Assembly: GCA_902524345.1 (NCBI GenBank)
Contig: CABZCX010000004.1
Location: 39,334 to 103,333 of the forward strand
Length of the DNA stretch: 64,000 nucleotides
Direction of reading: 5' to 3'
Origin: an uncultured Pelagibacteraceae bacterium
Lineage (GTDB): Bacteria; Pseudomonadota; Alphaproteobacteria; Pelagibacterales; Pelagibacteraceae
The notes under the pieces are model-generated. The model made no database searches and was not told the origin of the DNA. It saw only the letters and a list, made by a program, of their open reading frames with translations. Made by a program: the position numbers and the translations under genes. Below are positions 55,814-63,643 of the stretch, piece after piece. How positions within the stretch are numbered: the stretch's first letter is position 1; the number at the start of each line of letters is the position of its first letter.

Positions 55814-56806
55814 ATGTTTAAATTTTTTACACAAAGGAAATGGTTTTCATGGAGTATAGGGGGAACTATATTAATTCTATTGGCTACATGGTATCAGGTA
55901 CAACTAGATGTTAGAATTAATGAATGGTTTGGAGAATTTTATGACACCTTACAAAAAGCTTTAACAGAACCAAATTCTGTTTCTGAAAAAGAATTTATTT
56001 CTTATCTTTTCACATTTGCAAAAATAGCAGCTGTTTATATTCTTGTTGTTATTTTTAGCGACTATTTCACTAGTCATTGGACTTTCAGGTGGAGAACAGC
56101 TATGGCAGATTTTTATCATGATAAATGGAATCAAGCGTCATCTATAGAGGGAGCATCTCAACGAGTTCAAGAAGATACTCTTAAATTTGCAAGAATTATG
56201 GAGGGTCTTGGAGCAGAATTGTTAAGAAGCTTAATGACCTTAATAGCTTTTACTCCAATTTTATGGGGGCTATCTAAAAGTATAACTGTTTTACCTTGGA
56301 TCGGGGAAGTCGATCACGCATTAGTTTGGGTGGCAATACTATCTGCTTTAGGGGGGACAATATTATTAGCAAGTGTTGGAATAAAACTTCCAGGGATTGA
56401 ATATGACATTCAAAAAGAAGAAGCTGCTTACAGAAAGGAATTAGTTTTAGGTGAAGATTTTAAAGAAAGTGCAAAACCTGAAAAAATAACTGATCTATAT
56501 GGAGGTGTAAGAAAAATTCATTATAAAATGTATTTTCATTATTTATATTTTAATGCTGTGAAATGGAGTTATTTACAAGGTATGGTCATAGTTCCTTATT
56601 TAGCTTTGGCTCCCACAATTGTCACTGGTGCTATAACACTAGGTTTTGTTCAACAAATAATCAGAGCTTTTGGAAGAGTGGAAACATCACTACAATATTT
56701 AGTAAGAAGTTGGCCAATCATTGTCGAGTTAATTTCTGTTTGGAAAAGATTAAGAGAATTCGAAGCTAAATTAGAAAAAAACGCTTCATTAGAGACTGTT
56801 AGATAA
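55814..56806 (+). CDS. SbmA/BacA-like membrane protein
   Basis: 330 residues, about six helices. 'WYQVQLDVRINEWFGEFYDT' and 'FRWRTAMADFYHDKWN' match the SbmA/BacA family, proton-driven peptide importers that look like an ABC transporter without ATPase. It lacks some of the C-terminal length of E. coli SbmA (406). The substrate is unknown. Its stop overlaps the glpX start by 1 nt. Confidence 0.83.
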   Translation: MFKFFTQRKWFSWSIGGTILILLATWYQVQLDVRINEWFGEFYDTLQKALTEPNSVSEKEFISYLFTFAKIAAVYILVVIFSDYFTSHWTFRWRTAMADFYHDKWNQASSIEGASQRVQEDTLKFARIMEGLGAELLRSLMTLIAFTPILWGLSKSITVLPWIGEVDHALVWVAILSALGGTILLASVGIKLPGIEYDIQKEEAAYRKELVLGEDFKESAKPEKITDLYGGVRKIHYKMYFHYLYFNAVKWSYLQGMVIVPYLALAPTIVTGAITLGFVQQIIRAFGRVETSLQYLVRSWPIIVELISVWKRLREFEAKLEKNASLETVR

Positions 56807-57747
56807 TGGTTTTAGATAAAGAATTTGAAAATCTTTTTTTTAATGTTACACGTCGTGCTGCTTTAGCATCAGCATTTTTAATTGGGAAAAAAGATAAAAT
56901 TGCAGCAGATAAAGCTGCTGTTGATGCTATGAGAAAAGAATTAAACAAAATCAATATGAATGGTAGAATTGTAATAGGTGAGGGTGAACTTGATGAAGCA
57001 CCTATGTTGTATATAGGTGAAAAGGTTGGTACTAAAAATGGACCTTTACTAGATATTGCTGTTGACCCACTTGAGGGTACTAACTTTGTAGCAAATAATT
57101 TACCTGGTGCTCTATCAGTTATAGCTGTTACGAATAAATCAAATCTATTTAACGCTCCAGAAACATACATGAATAAGATATCTGCTAATTGTTCTGAACC
57201 TAATGTTGTTGATTTAGACTACTCAATAAAAAAAAATATTTATAATTTAGCTGAATTTAAAAATAAGAAACCAGAAAGTTTAACTGCCTGTATATTGAAT
57301 AGACCTAGGCATAAAAAAATTATAGATGAATTAAAGAATCTAAATGTAAAATTAAAATTGATCTCAGACGGAGATGTAGCAGGTGCCCTTATGGTAATAG
57401 ATAAAAAATACTCTGTAGATATTTTTCTTGGTATTGGGGGTGGTCCGGAGGGTGTTTTGGCTGCTGCAGCTCTTGATGCGTATAATTGTCATTTTCAGGG
57501 TAGATTTATATTTGATACAGATAAAGATAAACATCGTGCTAATAAAATGGGAATAACTGATCTCAAAAAAAAATACGAGTTAAATGAGATAGTTTCTGGT
57601 GACTCTATCTTTTGTGCAACTGGAATAACATCTGGAGATATTGTGTCAGGAATTGAAATAAAAGAAAATAAATTTCTATCTGAAACTCTAATAACTCATA
57701 AATCCTCGGGCTTGAAAAAAATATTCAAAACAGAACAATTTATTTGA
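56806..57747 (+). CDS. glpX: Fructose-1,6-bisphosphatase, class II
   Basis: 313 residues. 'GEGELDEAPMLYIGEKVG' and 'AVDPLEGTNFVANNLPGALS' are the metal- and substrate-binding blocks of GlpX, and 'GIGGGPEGVLAAAALDA' the C-terminal sugar-phosphate site. It provides gluconeogenic F6P. It is coupled to the SbmA-like gene upstream. Confidence 0.94.
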   Translation: MVLDKEFENLFFNVTRRAALASAFLIGKKDKIAADKAAVDAMRKELNKINMNGRIVIGEGELDEAPMLYIGEKVGTKNGPLLDIAVDPLEGTNFVANNLPGALSVIAVTNKSNLFNAPETYMNKISANCSEPNVVDLDYSIKKNIYNLAEFKNKKPESLTACILNRPRHKKIIDELKNLNVKLKLISDGDVAGALMVIDKKYSVDIFLGIGGGPEGVLAAAALDAYNCHFQGRFIFDTDKDKHRANKMGITDLKKKYELNEIVSGDSIFCATGITSGDIVSGIEIKENKFLSETLITHKSSGLKKIFKTEQFI

Positions 57748-57806
57748 TGATCATATATTTTAAAGACTTGATAAATAACTTTTTATACAATAAAAAACAG
57801 TTTTTT

Positions 57807-57881
57807 GGTCCCTTCGTCTATCGGTTAGGACACGTGGTTTTCATCCTCGAAAGAGGGGTTCGATTCCCCTAGGGACCGCCA
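57807..57881 (+). tRNA. tRNA-Glu (anticodon TTC)
   Basis: 75 nt with encoded CCA. Acceptor GGTCCCT / AGGGACC, D stem GTCT / GGAC, anticodon loop TTTTCAT (TTC), T arm 'AGGGGTTCGATTCCCCT'. The anticodon stem CGTGG / CCTCG has a T-T mismatch at its middle pair. It sits at the left edge of the glycosyltransferase segment. Confidence 0.93.
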
Positions 57882-57901
57882 ATATTGCTATCAATACATT
57901 A

Positions 57902-58165
57902 ATGATTTATTACGTGTATCTAATAAAAACCACAAAAGAATTTAAAAATAAGTCTTATGTTGGATTTACAAATAATATAAAAAGTAGATTAATACAACAT
58001 AATACTGGAAAAGGGGCAAAAGCTACAAAAGGTTATAAATGGGAACTCGTTTATAAAAAAAATTTTTTTAATAAATCTAAAGCTCTTTCATATGAGTATG
58101 CATTGAAAAAAGATAGATTTAAAAGATTAAGATTAATAAATGACTTCAATAAAAAGAAAAATTAA
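57902..58165 (+). CDS. GIY-YIG nuclease-family protein (UPF0213 type)
   Basis: 87 residues. 'YYVYLIKTTKEFKNKSYVGF' is the GIY-YIG core, with 'SRLIQHNTGKGAKATKGYKW' containing the conserved Arg and Gly residues. UPF0213 proteins are single-domain members with unclear roles. It overlaps the following glycosyltransferase by 26 nt. Confidence 0.85.
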   Translation: MIYYVYLIKTTKEFKNKSYVGFTNNIKSRLIQHNTGKGAKATKGYKWELVYKKNFFNKSKALSYEYALKKDRFKRLRLINDFNKKKN

Positions 58166-60266
58166 AATAGCAACAATATTACCCTATAAAGAAAATTATA
58201 CTTTTGCTAAAGCATCAGCAGCATCTTTGTGGGTTTCTGAATTCTATAAAAAATCAAAATTCAATCAAACTAATCACATTTATGGTCATACTAAAAATAA
58301 AGACTATTTAACGAAAAACTATTTTAATATTGAATTAAGTAATATTAAATCAAAATTTAGAAGCGCTACAAATGAGTATATAAATAAACTAATAAAAAAA
58401 TTTAAATATCAAAAATATGATTTAATTGAAATACATAATAGGCCTGTAATTTTAAATGAATTAACCAAAAAAATAAAAAGTAGATACATAATGTATTTCC
58501 ATAACGATCCATTATCAATGAATGGATCTAAGTCAATTAACCAAAGATTGAATATAATTTCTAAAGTTGAAAAAGTTATTTTTGTGAGTGAATGGACTCA
58601 AAAAAGATTTTTTATCGACATAGATGATAAGTTAAAAACCAAAACTGAAGTAGTTTACCCTAGTGTAAATTACAAAAAAAAAATATCTAAAAAAGAAAAA
58701 TTTATAACATTTATTGGAAAATTGAATAGATCTAAAGGATATGATCTTTTTGCAAAAGTCATAGTGAGAATACTTGACGAATTTCCAATGTGGGAAGCAT
58801 ATTCACTTGGCGATGAAGAAAGAAGAGATATTTATATAAAACACAAAAATCATCATGAACTAGGATTTCTCAAACATAAAGATGTTTTGGAACTTTTAGA
58901 TAAAACATCAATATCAGTAGTTCCCTCTAGATGGGAGGAACCATTTGGTAGAACAGCTTTAGAAGCTTCATCAAGAGGTTGTGCAACCATAATATCGAAT
59001 AAAGGTGGATTACCCGAAACAACAAATCAAGCAATAATGTTAAAAAATTTAAATGAAGAAACTTTATATAAACAAATACGCTATCTAATAAAAAATACAA
59101 AAAAAAGAAAAAAAATCCAAAAAAATTCACAAAAAAACGTTCAACACATCATTACATCAAATGTAAAAATTATTGATAAATTAAGAATAGAAAGTCTCCC
59201 ATACAGTAATTTCAATTTTATCAAAAAAAAAATAAAGATTTTAAATATATATAATCAAGGTCAAAAACTTAATCACAGACTTTATAACATTTCAATTGGG
59301 AAAAAATTATCTAATGGATTTATTAGAAATGGTCATGATGTATTAGAGATAAGTGATAGGGATTATATTAGGAAAAATAGATCTTTAAATTTTCTCTCAA
59401 AAAAAAATACTTTTCAAAAATATCTATTAGAAACATTTAAAAATTATAACCCCGATTTACTTCTTTTTGGACATACAAAAAATATTGATCATGAAACAAT
59501 AGATAGTTTTAAAAATATTAATAGAAATCTTATTGTTTCTCAATGGAATGAGGACCCTGTGATGCCAAGCTTAAAGTACTCTAAAGATAATATTTTAAAT
59601 ATTAAAAGATATTCTAATCTTGTAGACCATACTTTCATAACTACTCATCCAGATGAACTAATTAAGCAAGATAAAAATTTTAAAAATATACATTTTTTTT
59701 TCGTACCAGTAGATAGGAACATTGAATTTTTTGATGTTTATAAGCTAAATCCTCAAAAAGATCTTTTTTATGCAATGAGCCATGGTGTTAATAGAGCTGT
59801 CTTGAAGGAAGGAATAGAAGATGACAGAATTCTTTTTTTAGATAAATTGGTTAAAAAAATTCCAAACATCAAATATGATTTTTATGGTTTTGCTAACAAA
59901 CAGCCTATTTGGGGAAATAATTTCTTTAGAACGCTTATCAATTCTAAAATGGCTTTAAATTTAAGCCGAGGAAAACCAACTAAGTATTATTCTAGTAATA
60001 GAATAGCTTCAATTATGGGAAATGGTCTTTTAACTTTTATTGATAATAAAGTTAAGATGAATCATTTTTTCTCGAATAAAGAAATAATTTTTTATGACAA
60101 TATCTATGACTTATCCGAAAAAATTAAATTTTATGCAAACAATGATAAATTGAGAATTAAAATTGCAAAAAATGGTAAAAAAAAATATTTCCAACTTTTT
60201 AACGAAAAAAGAATATCTAAATATATAATTGATATATCTTTAGGTAAAAAATATGATTTATTTTAA
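58140..60266 (+). CDS. Bifunctional glycosyltransferase: GT4 domain fused to CgeB-like domain
   Basis: 708 residues with two GT-B-type halves. Residues 1-360 are GT4-like: 'FIGKLNRSKGYDLFAKVIVR' and the donor site 'PSRWEEPFGRTALEASSRGC'. Residues 365-708 begin anew with 'IKILNIYNQGQKLNHRLYNI' and end with 'SRGKPTKYYSSNRIASIMGN', resembling CgeB / Glyco_trans_1_2 proteins. It likely adds two sugars to a surface polysaccharide. It is followed by GT11 and a methyltransferase, an O-antigen-like set. Confidence 0.82.
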   Translation: MTSIKRKIKIATILPYKENYTFAKASAASLWVSEFYKKSKFNQTNHIYGHTKNKDYLTKNYFNIELSNIKSKFRSATNEYINKLIKKFKYQKYDLIEIHNRPVILNELTKKIKSRYIMYFHNDPLSMNGSKSINQRLNIISKVEKVIFVSEWTQKRFFIDIDDKLKTKTEVVYPSVNYKKKISKKEKFITFIGKLNRSKGYDLFAKVIVRILDEFPMWEAYSLGDEERRDIYIKHKNHHELGFLKHKDVLELLDKTSISVVPSRWEEPFGRTALEASSRGCATIISNKGGLPETTNQAIMLKNLNEETLYKQIRYLIKNTKKRKKIQKNSQKNVQHIITSNVKIIDKLRIESLPYSNFNFIKKKIKILNIYNQGQKLNHRLYNISIGKKLSNGFIRNGHDVLEISDRDYIRKNRSLNFLSKKNTFQKYLLETFKNYNPDLLLFGHTKNIDHETIDSFKNINRNLIVSQWNEDPVMPSLKYSKDNILNIKRYSNLVDHTFITTHPDELIKQDKNFKNIHFFFVPVDRNIEFFDVYKLNPQKDLFYAMSHGVNRAVLKEGIEDDRILFLDKLVKKIPNIKYDFYGFANKQPIWGNNFFRTLINSKMALNLSRGKPTKYYSSNRIASIMGNGLLTFIDNKVKMNHFFSNKEIIFYDNIYDLSEKIKFYANNDKLRIKIAKNGKKKYFQLFNEKRISKYIIDISLGKKYDLF

Positions 60267-60280
60267 CTTTTTTTAATTTT

Positions 60281-61189
60281 ATGAAAAAAAAAATTATTTG
60301 TAAAATATCTGAAGGTCTTGGTAATCAACTTTTTATGTACGCTAATTCTTATTCTTTATGTAAAAAAAATAATTTTGACCATTATATAGATAGTTTAAGT
60401 GGATATTATCAGAAAAAGCATATACACGATTTTATATTAGATAGATTTTATATATCAGCCAAAAAAGCATCTAAAGAATTCTTATTTGAAAATCCCTATA
60501 AAAATTTATTTAGAAAAGTTTTGATTTTTCTTGATAAATTTAGTGTAGATAAGAAATTTTTTTTCGAAAAAAAAAATAATAATAAAACTTCAGAATATTT
60601 TCCTTTAGATTTATCCAAAGCTTACGATTATTTTTTTATTGATGGTAATTTTGAGTCTGAAAAATATTTTCATAATTACCGTGATGATTTATTAAACGAA
60701 TTTGATATTAAAGATAAAGAAAAATTTTTTGACAATAAATACCTGGACATTATTAAAAAAAACAATGTAGTTTCGATTTGTGTAAGGCAAAATAGATTTT
60801 CTGAAAGAATTGAAAATAAGTACTCCTCTTCAAATATAGATAAATCTCTTTTGTTCGTTGAAAAAACGATAGATTATATAAATAAAGCAATTGAATACTT
60901 TAATAAAAGAATTGATAATCCAAAATACTTGATTTGGAGCAATGATTTTAATAATCTAGACAAGTTCTTTGATACTAATAAATTTATTTTTGTAATAAAC
61001 AATACAGACAAAATTTTAACTGATTTTTTTTTACTTACACAATGTCGATATTTTATTGTCGGACCATCAACCTTTCATTGGTGGGGAGCATGGTTATCAA
61101 ATTTTGATGATAAAATATGTGTCAGACCTAAAAATTTGAGTCCTTCAAATAATCTAGATTTTTGGCCAAATAACTGGATCTCGATATGA
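60281..61189 (+). CDS. GT11-family glycosyltransferase (fucosyltransferase-like)
   Basis: 302 residues. 'KISEGLGNQLFMYANSYSL' is the GT11 N-terminal motif (GxGNQLFxYA), and 'FIVGPSTFHWWGAWLS' the C-terminal one. The usual HxRRGDY motif reads 'ICVRQNRF', so donor or acceptor use may differ from alpha-1,2-fucosyltransferases. It overlaps the next gene by 4 nt. Confidence 0.85.
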   Translation: MKKKIICKISEGLGNQLFMYANSYSLCKKNNFDHYIDSLSGYYQKKHIHDFILDRFYISAKKASKEFLFENPYKNLFRKVLIFLDKFSVDKKFFFEKKNNNKTSEYFPLDLSKAYDYFFIDGNFESEKYFHNYRDDLLNEFDIKDKEKFFDNKYLDIIKKNNVVSICVRQNRFSERIENKYSSSNIDKSLLFVEKTIDYINKAIEYFNKRIDNPKYLIWSNDFNNLDKFFDTNKFIFVINNTDKILTDFFLLTQCRYFIVGPSTFHWWGAWLSNFDDKICVRPKNLSPSNNLDFWPNNWISI

Positions 61190-61875
61190 ATAATTTGATT
61201 GAAATAGGTAAAAAATATCCCTCTAATAAAAATAGATTTGGATTTATTCAAATCTACGAAAAATATTTTAATGATATAAGAAATGATAAAATAAATATTT
61301 TAGAAATTGGTATAGATAAAGGAGACAGTTTAAGAATTTGGCGCGATTATTTTCCAAATGCTAAAATTTGTGGTGTTGATATTGTCAAAAAAGATTTTAA
61401 GATTGATGGTGTAGATTTTTTTTTTGGTGATCAATCAGATGAAATTTTTTTAAAGACTATAATTGATAAATTTAATTCATTCGATATCATAATTGATGAT
61501 GGGAGCCATATTTCAAAACATATAATTTCGAGTTTTAATTATCTTTATCCTTATTTAAACAATAACGGTCTTTATATAGTGGAAGATCTACAAACCTCTT
61601 ATATACCAAGATATGGAGGTAGTAGATTAAAATTAAATAAGTTTAACACTTCAATGAATTTTCTAAAAAGACTTACAGATTGTATAAATTATGAACAAAA
61701 TGATCGTCCTTTTTATGAAAAAAATAAATTTGATGGTATGATAAAATATGTTCATTTTTACCAAAATATAGTTTTCGTTAAAAAAGAAGCGTCTAAGAAA
61801 TATTATCATCCAAATAAAAAACAAAAGTCTTTTATTAATTCAATAAAGAAATTGTTTTCTAAAGTTTTTTATTAG
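61186..61875 (+). CDS. Class I SAM-dependent methyltransferase, sugar-modifying type
   Basis: 229 residues. 'ILEIGIDKGDSLRIWRDYFP' (SAM loop I), 'GVDIVKKDF' and 'DIIIDDGSHISKHIISSF' then 'LYIVEDLQTSYIP' match the methyltransferase family that decorates sugars of macrolides and surface glycans. It is last of the plus-strand glycan genes; its TAG stop overlaps the convergent integrase stop by 4 nt. Confidence 0.83.
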   Translation: MNNLIEIGKKYPSNKNRFGFIQIYEKYFNDIRNDKINILEIGIDKGDSLRIWRDYFPNAKICGVDIVKKDFKIDGVDFFFGDQSDEIFLKTIIDKFNSFDIIIDDGSHISKHIISSFNYLYPYLNNNGLYIVEDLQTSYIPRYGGSRLKLNKFNTSMNFLKRLTDCINYEQNDRPFYEKNKFDGMIKYVHFYQNIVFVKKEASKKYYHPNKKQKSFINSIKKLFSKVFY

Positions 61876-62825
61876 ATCTTTATTTTATTTAATGCATTAT
61901 TCTTAAATATATTAGCTTCCCTAATATATCTTCTGACCATTTGTGTGGTTTTGTGGCCAGTCATTGCCATAATACTACGTTCATCAGCACCAGATTCTGC
62001 AGCAACAGTTGCGAAACCAGATCTTAAACTGTGACCTGCATAATTTTTATTTTCAATCCCTGCTAGGTTTAAATATTCTTTCATTAATAAAACTACTGAT
62101 TGGTCGGTTAATCTTTTTTCAGTTAATGATGATCCCTTAGAAAATCTTCTAAAAATAGGTCCAGATTTAATTTTAGAAATTTCTAACCATTTTTTAAGAT
62201 TGACTACAGGGCAATATTTTTCATTAGTAAAGTAGGGTAGTCCTTTGATCATTCCTTCGCCAAATTGATCTGTTTTTGATCTTCTAATGTTGATTTTAAG
62301 ACCTTCATTAACAAAATCTAAATCCTCACAATCAATTGAAATTAATTCGGTTCGTCTAAATCCTCCACTAAAACCAATTAAAATAATTGATTTGTCTCTT
62401 AATTTTTTAATTTCCTCAATTTTTTGTTCATCTATTATATTAATAATTAATTTTAAATGATTGATTAATATAGGTTTTTTACCTTTTTGAATGCTTCCTT
62501 TTACCCTTTTTATTCCCATTAGATTCTCAACAATAATTGGGTGTTTTATATCTAAATAATGCCCTTTGAGTTTATGCACCATGCTAATGGATACTAATCT
62601 TCTTCTTAAAGTGCTAATTTTTGAACTTTTAGAAAGATGGGTTAGGTATAAAGACACAATTTTTGGCTCTGATGGCAGCGAATTTAGATCATGTTTAGCA
62701 CAAAAAGCTCCAAAGTCTTTAAAGTCTGATTTATATGCTCTTAAAGTGTTATTTGCTTTAGAGCTTTTGAGGTTGTTTAAAGTTGCTTCATGAAGCGATT
62801 TTAAGTCTGTTGTTAGTTCATTCAT
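61872..62825 (-). CDS. Tyrosine recombinase / site-specific integrase
   Basis: 317 residues. An N-terminal SAM-like core-binding domain ('NTLRAYKSDFKDFGAFCAKH') precedes the catalytic domain with the full set: Arg in 'SGGFRRTELISI', HxLR in 'YAGHSLRSGFATV', His in 'MTGHKTTQMV' and Tyr in 'RRYIREANIF'. It looks functional. No other phage genes are present. It resembles XerC/D-like or island integrases; att sites were not found. Confidence 0.93.
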   Translation of the reverse strand: MNELTTDLKSLHEATLNNLKSSKANNTLRAYKSDFKDFGAFCAKHDLNSLPSEPKIVSLYLTHLSKSSKISTLRRRLVSISMVHKLKGHYLDIKHPIIVENLMGIKRVKGSIQKGKKPILINHLKLIINIIDEQKIEEIKKLRDKSIILIGFSGGFRRTELISIDCEDLDFVNEGLKINIRRSKTDQFGEGMIKGLPYFTNEKYCPVVNLKKWLEISKIKSGPIFRRFSKGSSLTEKRLTDQSVVLLMKEYLNLAGIENKNYAGHSLRSGFATVAAESGADERSIMAMTGHKTTQMVRRYIREANIFKNNALNKIKI

Positions 62826-62832
62826 ATAATTA

Positions 62833-62859
62833 CTATTGATAACAATTAATTATCATTAG
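62833..62859. promoter_or_regulatory. Palindromic operator-like site upstream of the integrase
   Basis: CTATTGATAA and TTATCATTAG form an inverted repeat around CAATTAA; only one position in each 10-nt arm is mismatched. It lies 7 nt before the integrase ATG on its upstream side and 47 nt before the 57-residue ORF. A regulator site is inferred. Confidence 0.45.
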
Positions 62860-62906
62860 TAATATATCAAGTGATTTTTAATGTCAATAGTTTAAATTAA
62901 ATATTT

Positions 62907-63080
62907 ATGGGTTCAATTGATGGAGAAATTCCTGCGGTATGGTTTTTAATAAGTTCAATTGGATTTATTATTTTAAGTGCTATTCAGTATAAAAATACTG
63001 GTAAAAGTATAAACACGATATTTCTATCAAGTATGGCGATTATATTCTTTGCCAGTTACTTGATATTACTTACAAAGTAG
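62907..63080 (+). CDS. Small two-helix membrane protein (57 residues)
   Basis: Below the track's length cutoff. It begins MGSIDGEIPAVWFLISSIGF and ends SYLILLTK; two hydrophobic helices (about 11-27 and 38-54) are joined by 'QYKNTGKSINT'. No SD is obvious, but the ORF fills the gap well and the helix-turn-helix membrane layout is hard to get by chance. Function unknown. Confidence 0.6.
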   Translation: MGSIDGEIPAVWFLISSIGFIILSAIQYKNTGKSINTIFLSSMAIIFFASYLILLTK

Positions 63081-63165
63081 AAGTTATCCCCGAAATTCAC
63101 AATAAAATCATTTAATTATGAAAAACAACTATTTAGTGATAACAATTTAAATTTCAGTCTGGTAT

Positions 63166-63171
63166 TATAAT
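63166..63171 (+). promoter_or_regulatory. Probable -10 element of the structured RNA
   Basis: A perfect TATAAT lies 6 nt before the first hairpin of the RNA, in the context GGTATTATAATTTTAAC. A -35 box is weak ('TGATAACAATTT' region). The start of transcription would fall near 63178. Confidence 0.65.
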
Positions 63172-63177
63172 TTTAAC

Positions 63178-63354
63178 TTAAGAGGCAACTCTTAACTGGC
63201 CAGCCAGAGAAAGGCCGAGAGGTTTAAGTCTGGAGGGCAGAAAACCCTGTAAAGCAGCGCTAAACATACAGGGTGGTCGGTTCGGCGGTAGCGCATAAAA
63301 CGACGAGCCATAAAATTCTGATCTTTGCACTGTAAAAAGTGTAAAGAATCAGGG
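63178..63354 (+). ncRNA. Structured non-coding RNA with predicted kissing hairpins, unknown family
   Basis: A GC-rich stretch in an AT-rich genome without a long ORF. Helices by eye: P1 63178-63184/63189-63195 (7 bp, GCAA tetraloop). P2 63196-63208/63229-63240 (interrupted, 10 bp) enclosing a small stem 63212-63216/63221-63225 with a GAGA loop. P3 63245-63251/63267-63273 (CCCTGTA/TACAGGG). P4 63279-63287/63301-63309 (9 positions, one G-A mismatch). The P3 loop GCGCTA (63257) is perfectly complementary to the P4 loop TAGCGC (63289). An intrinsic terminator follows. It does not show the RNase P, tmRNA, SRP or common riboswitch motifs I know. Confidence 0.72.
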
Positions 63355-63364
63355 TTTTTTTTTT
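63318..63364 (+). terminator. Intrinsic terminator between the structured RNA and the MGMT gene
   Basis: CTGATCTTTGCACT pairs with AGTGTAAAG-A-ATCAG (14 bp, one bulge, one G-U) around GTAAAA. It is followed by GG and ten T's (63355-63364). The last T is immediately followed by the ATG of the alkyltransferase gene, so this element may end a free RNA or act as an attenuator. Confidence 0.85.
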
Positions 63365-63643
63365 ATGAAACCCCTACTTGGCACAAAATTTCAGTTAAAA
63401 GTTTGGAAATATTTGATTACTATCCCTAAAGGTAGCGTGAAAACATATAAACAAGTAGCAATTGCCATTAAAAACCCTAAAGCAGCTCGTGCAGTCGCAA
63501 ATGCTTGTGCTAAAAACCCATATGCTCCAAAAATACCCTGTCATAGAGTGATTAGATCTGATGGAGATCTTGGAGGTTATTCTGGAAAAGGTGGGATCAG
63601 GCAAAAGCTCAAATTACTTAGATCTGAAAAAGTATCTATTTAG
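63365..63643 (+). CDS. MGMT-family methylated-DNA-cysteine alkyltransferase (catalytic domain only)
   Basis: 92 residues. 'GTKFQLKVWKYLITIPKGSV' and 'RAVANACAKNPYAPKIPCHR' with the alkyl-acceptor Cys in PCHRV, then 'DGDLGGYSGKGGIRQKLKLL'. This is only the DNA-binding/catalytic domain, lacking the N-terminal half of Ogt/Ada. It repairs O6-alkylguanine. The ATG follows a T10 terminator tract and has no SD, so translation must start on a read-through or leaderless transcript. Confidence 0.88.
   Translation: MKPLLGTKFQLKVWKYLITIPKGSVKTYKQVAIAIKNPKAARAVANACAKNPYAPKIPCHRVIRSDGDLGGYSGKGGIRQKLKLLRSEKVSI

Noticed and set aside
57859-57881. tRNA-Glu 3' end as left attachment site of an island
   Set aside because: No second copy of the T-arm/acceptor sequence was found between 62.8 kb and the right edge, so an island with flanking repeats cannot be shown in this window.
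63178-63354. Assignment of the structured RNA to tmRNA, RNase P RNA, SRP RNA or a known riboswitch
   Set aside because: No GGTTCRA T-arm/CCA, no GAGGAAAGTCC block, no SRP domain IV GGTCAGG...GGAAGG, and none of the B12, TPP, glycine, SAM or fluoride core motifs I know could be found.
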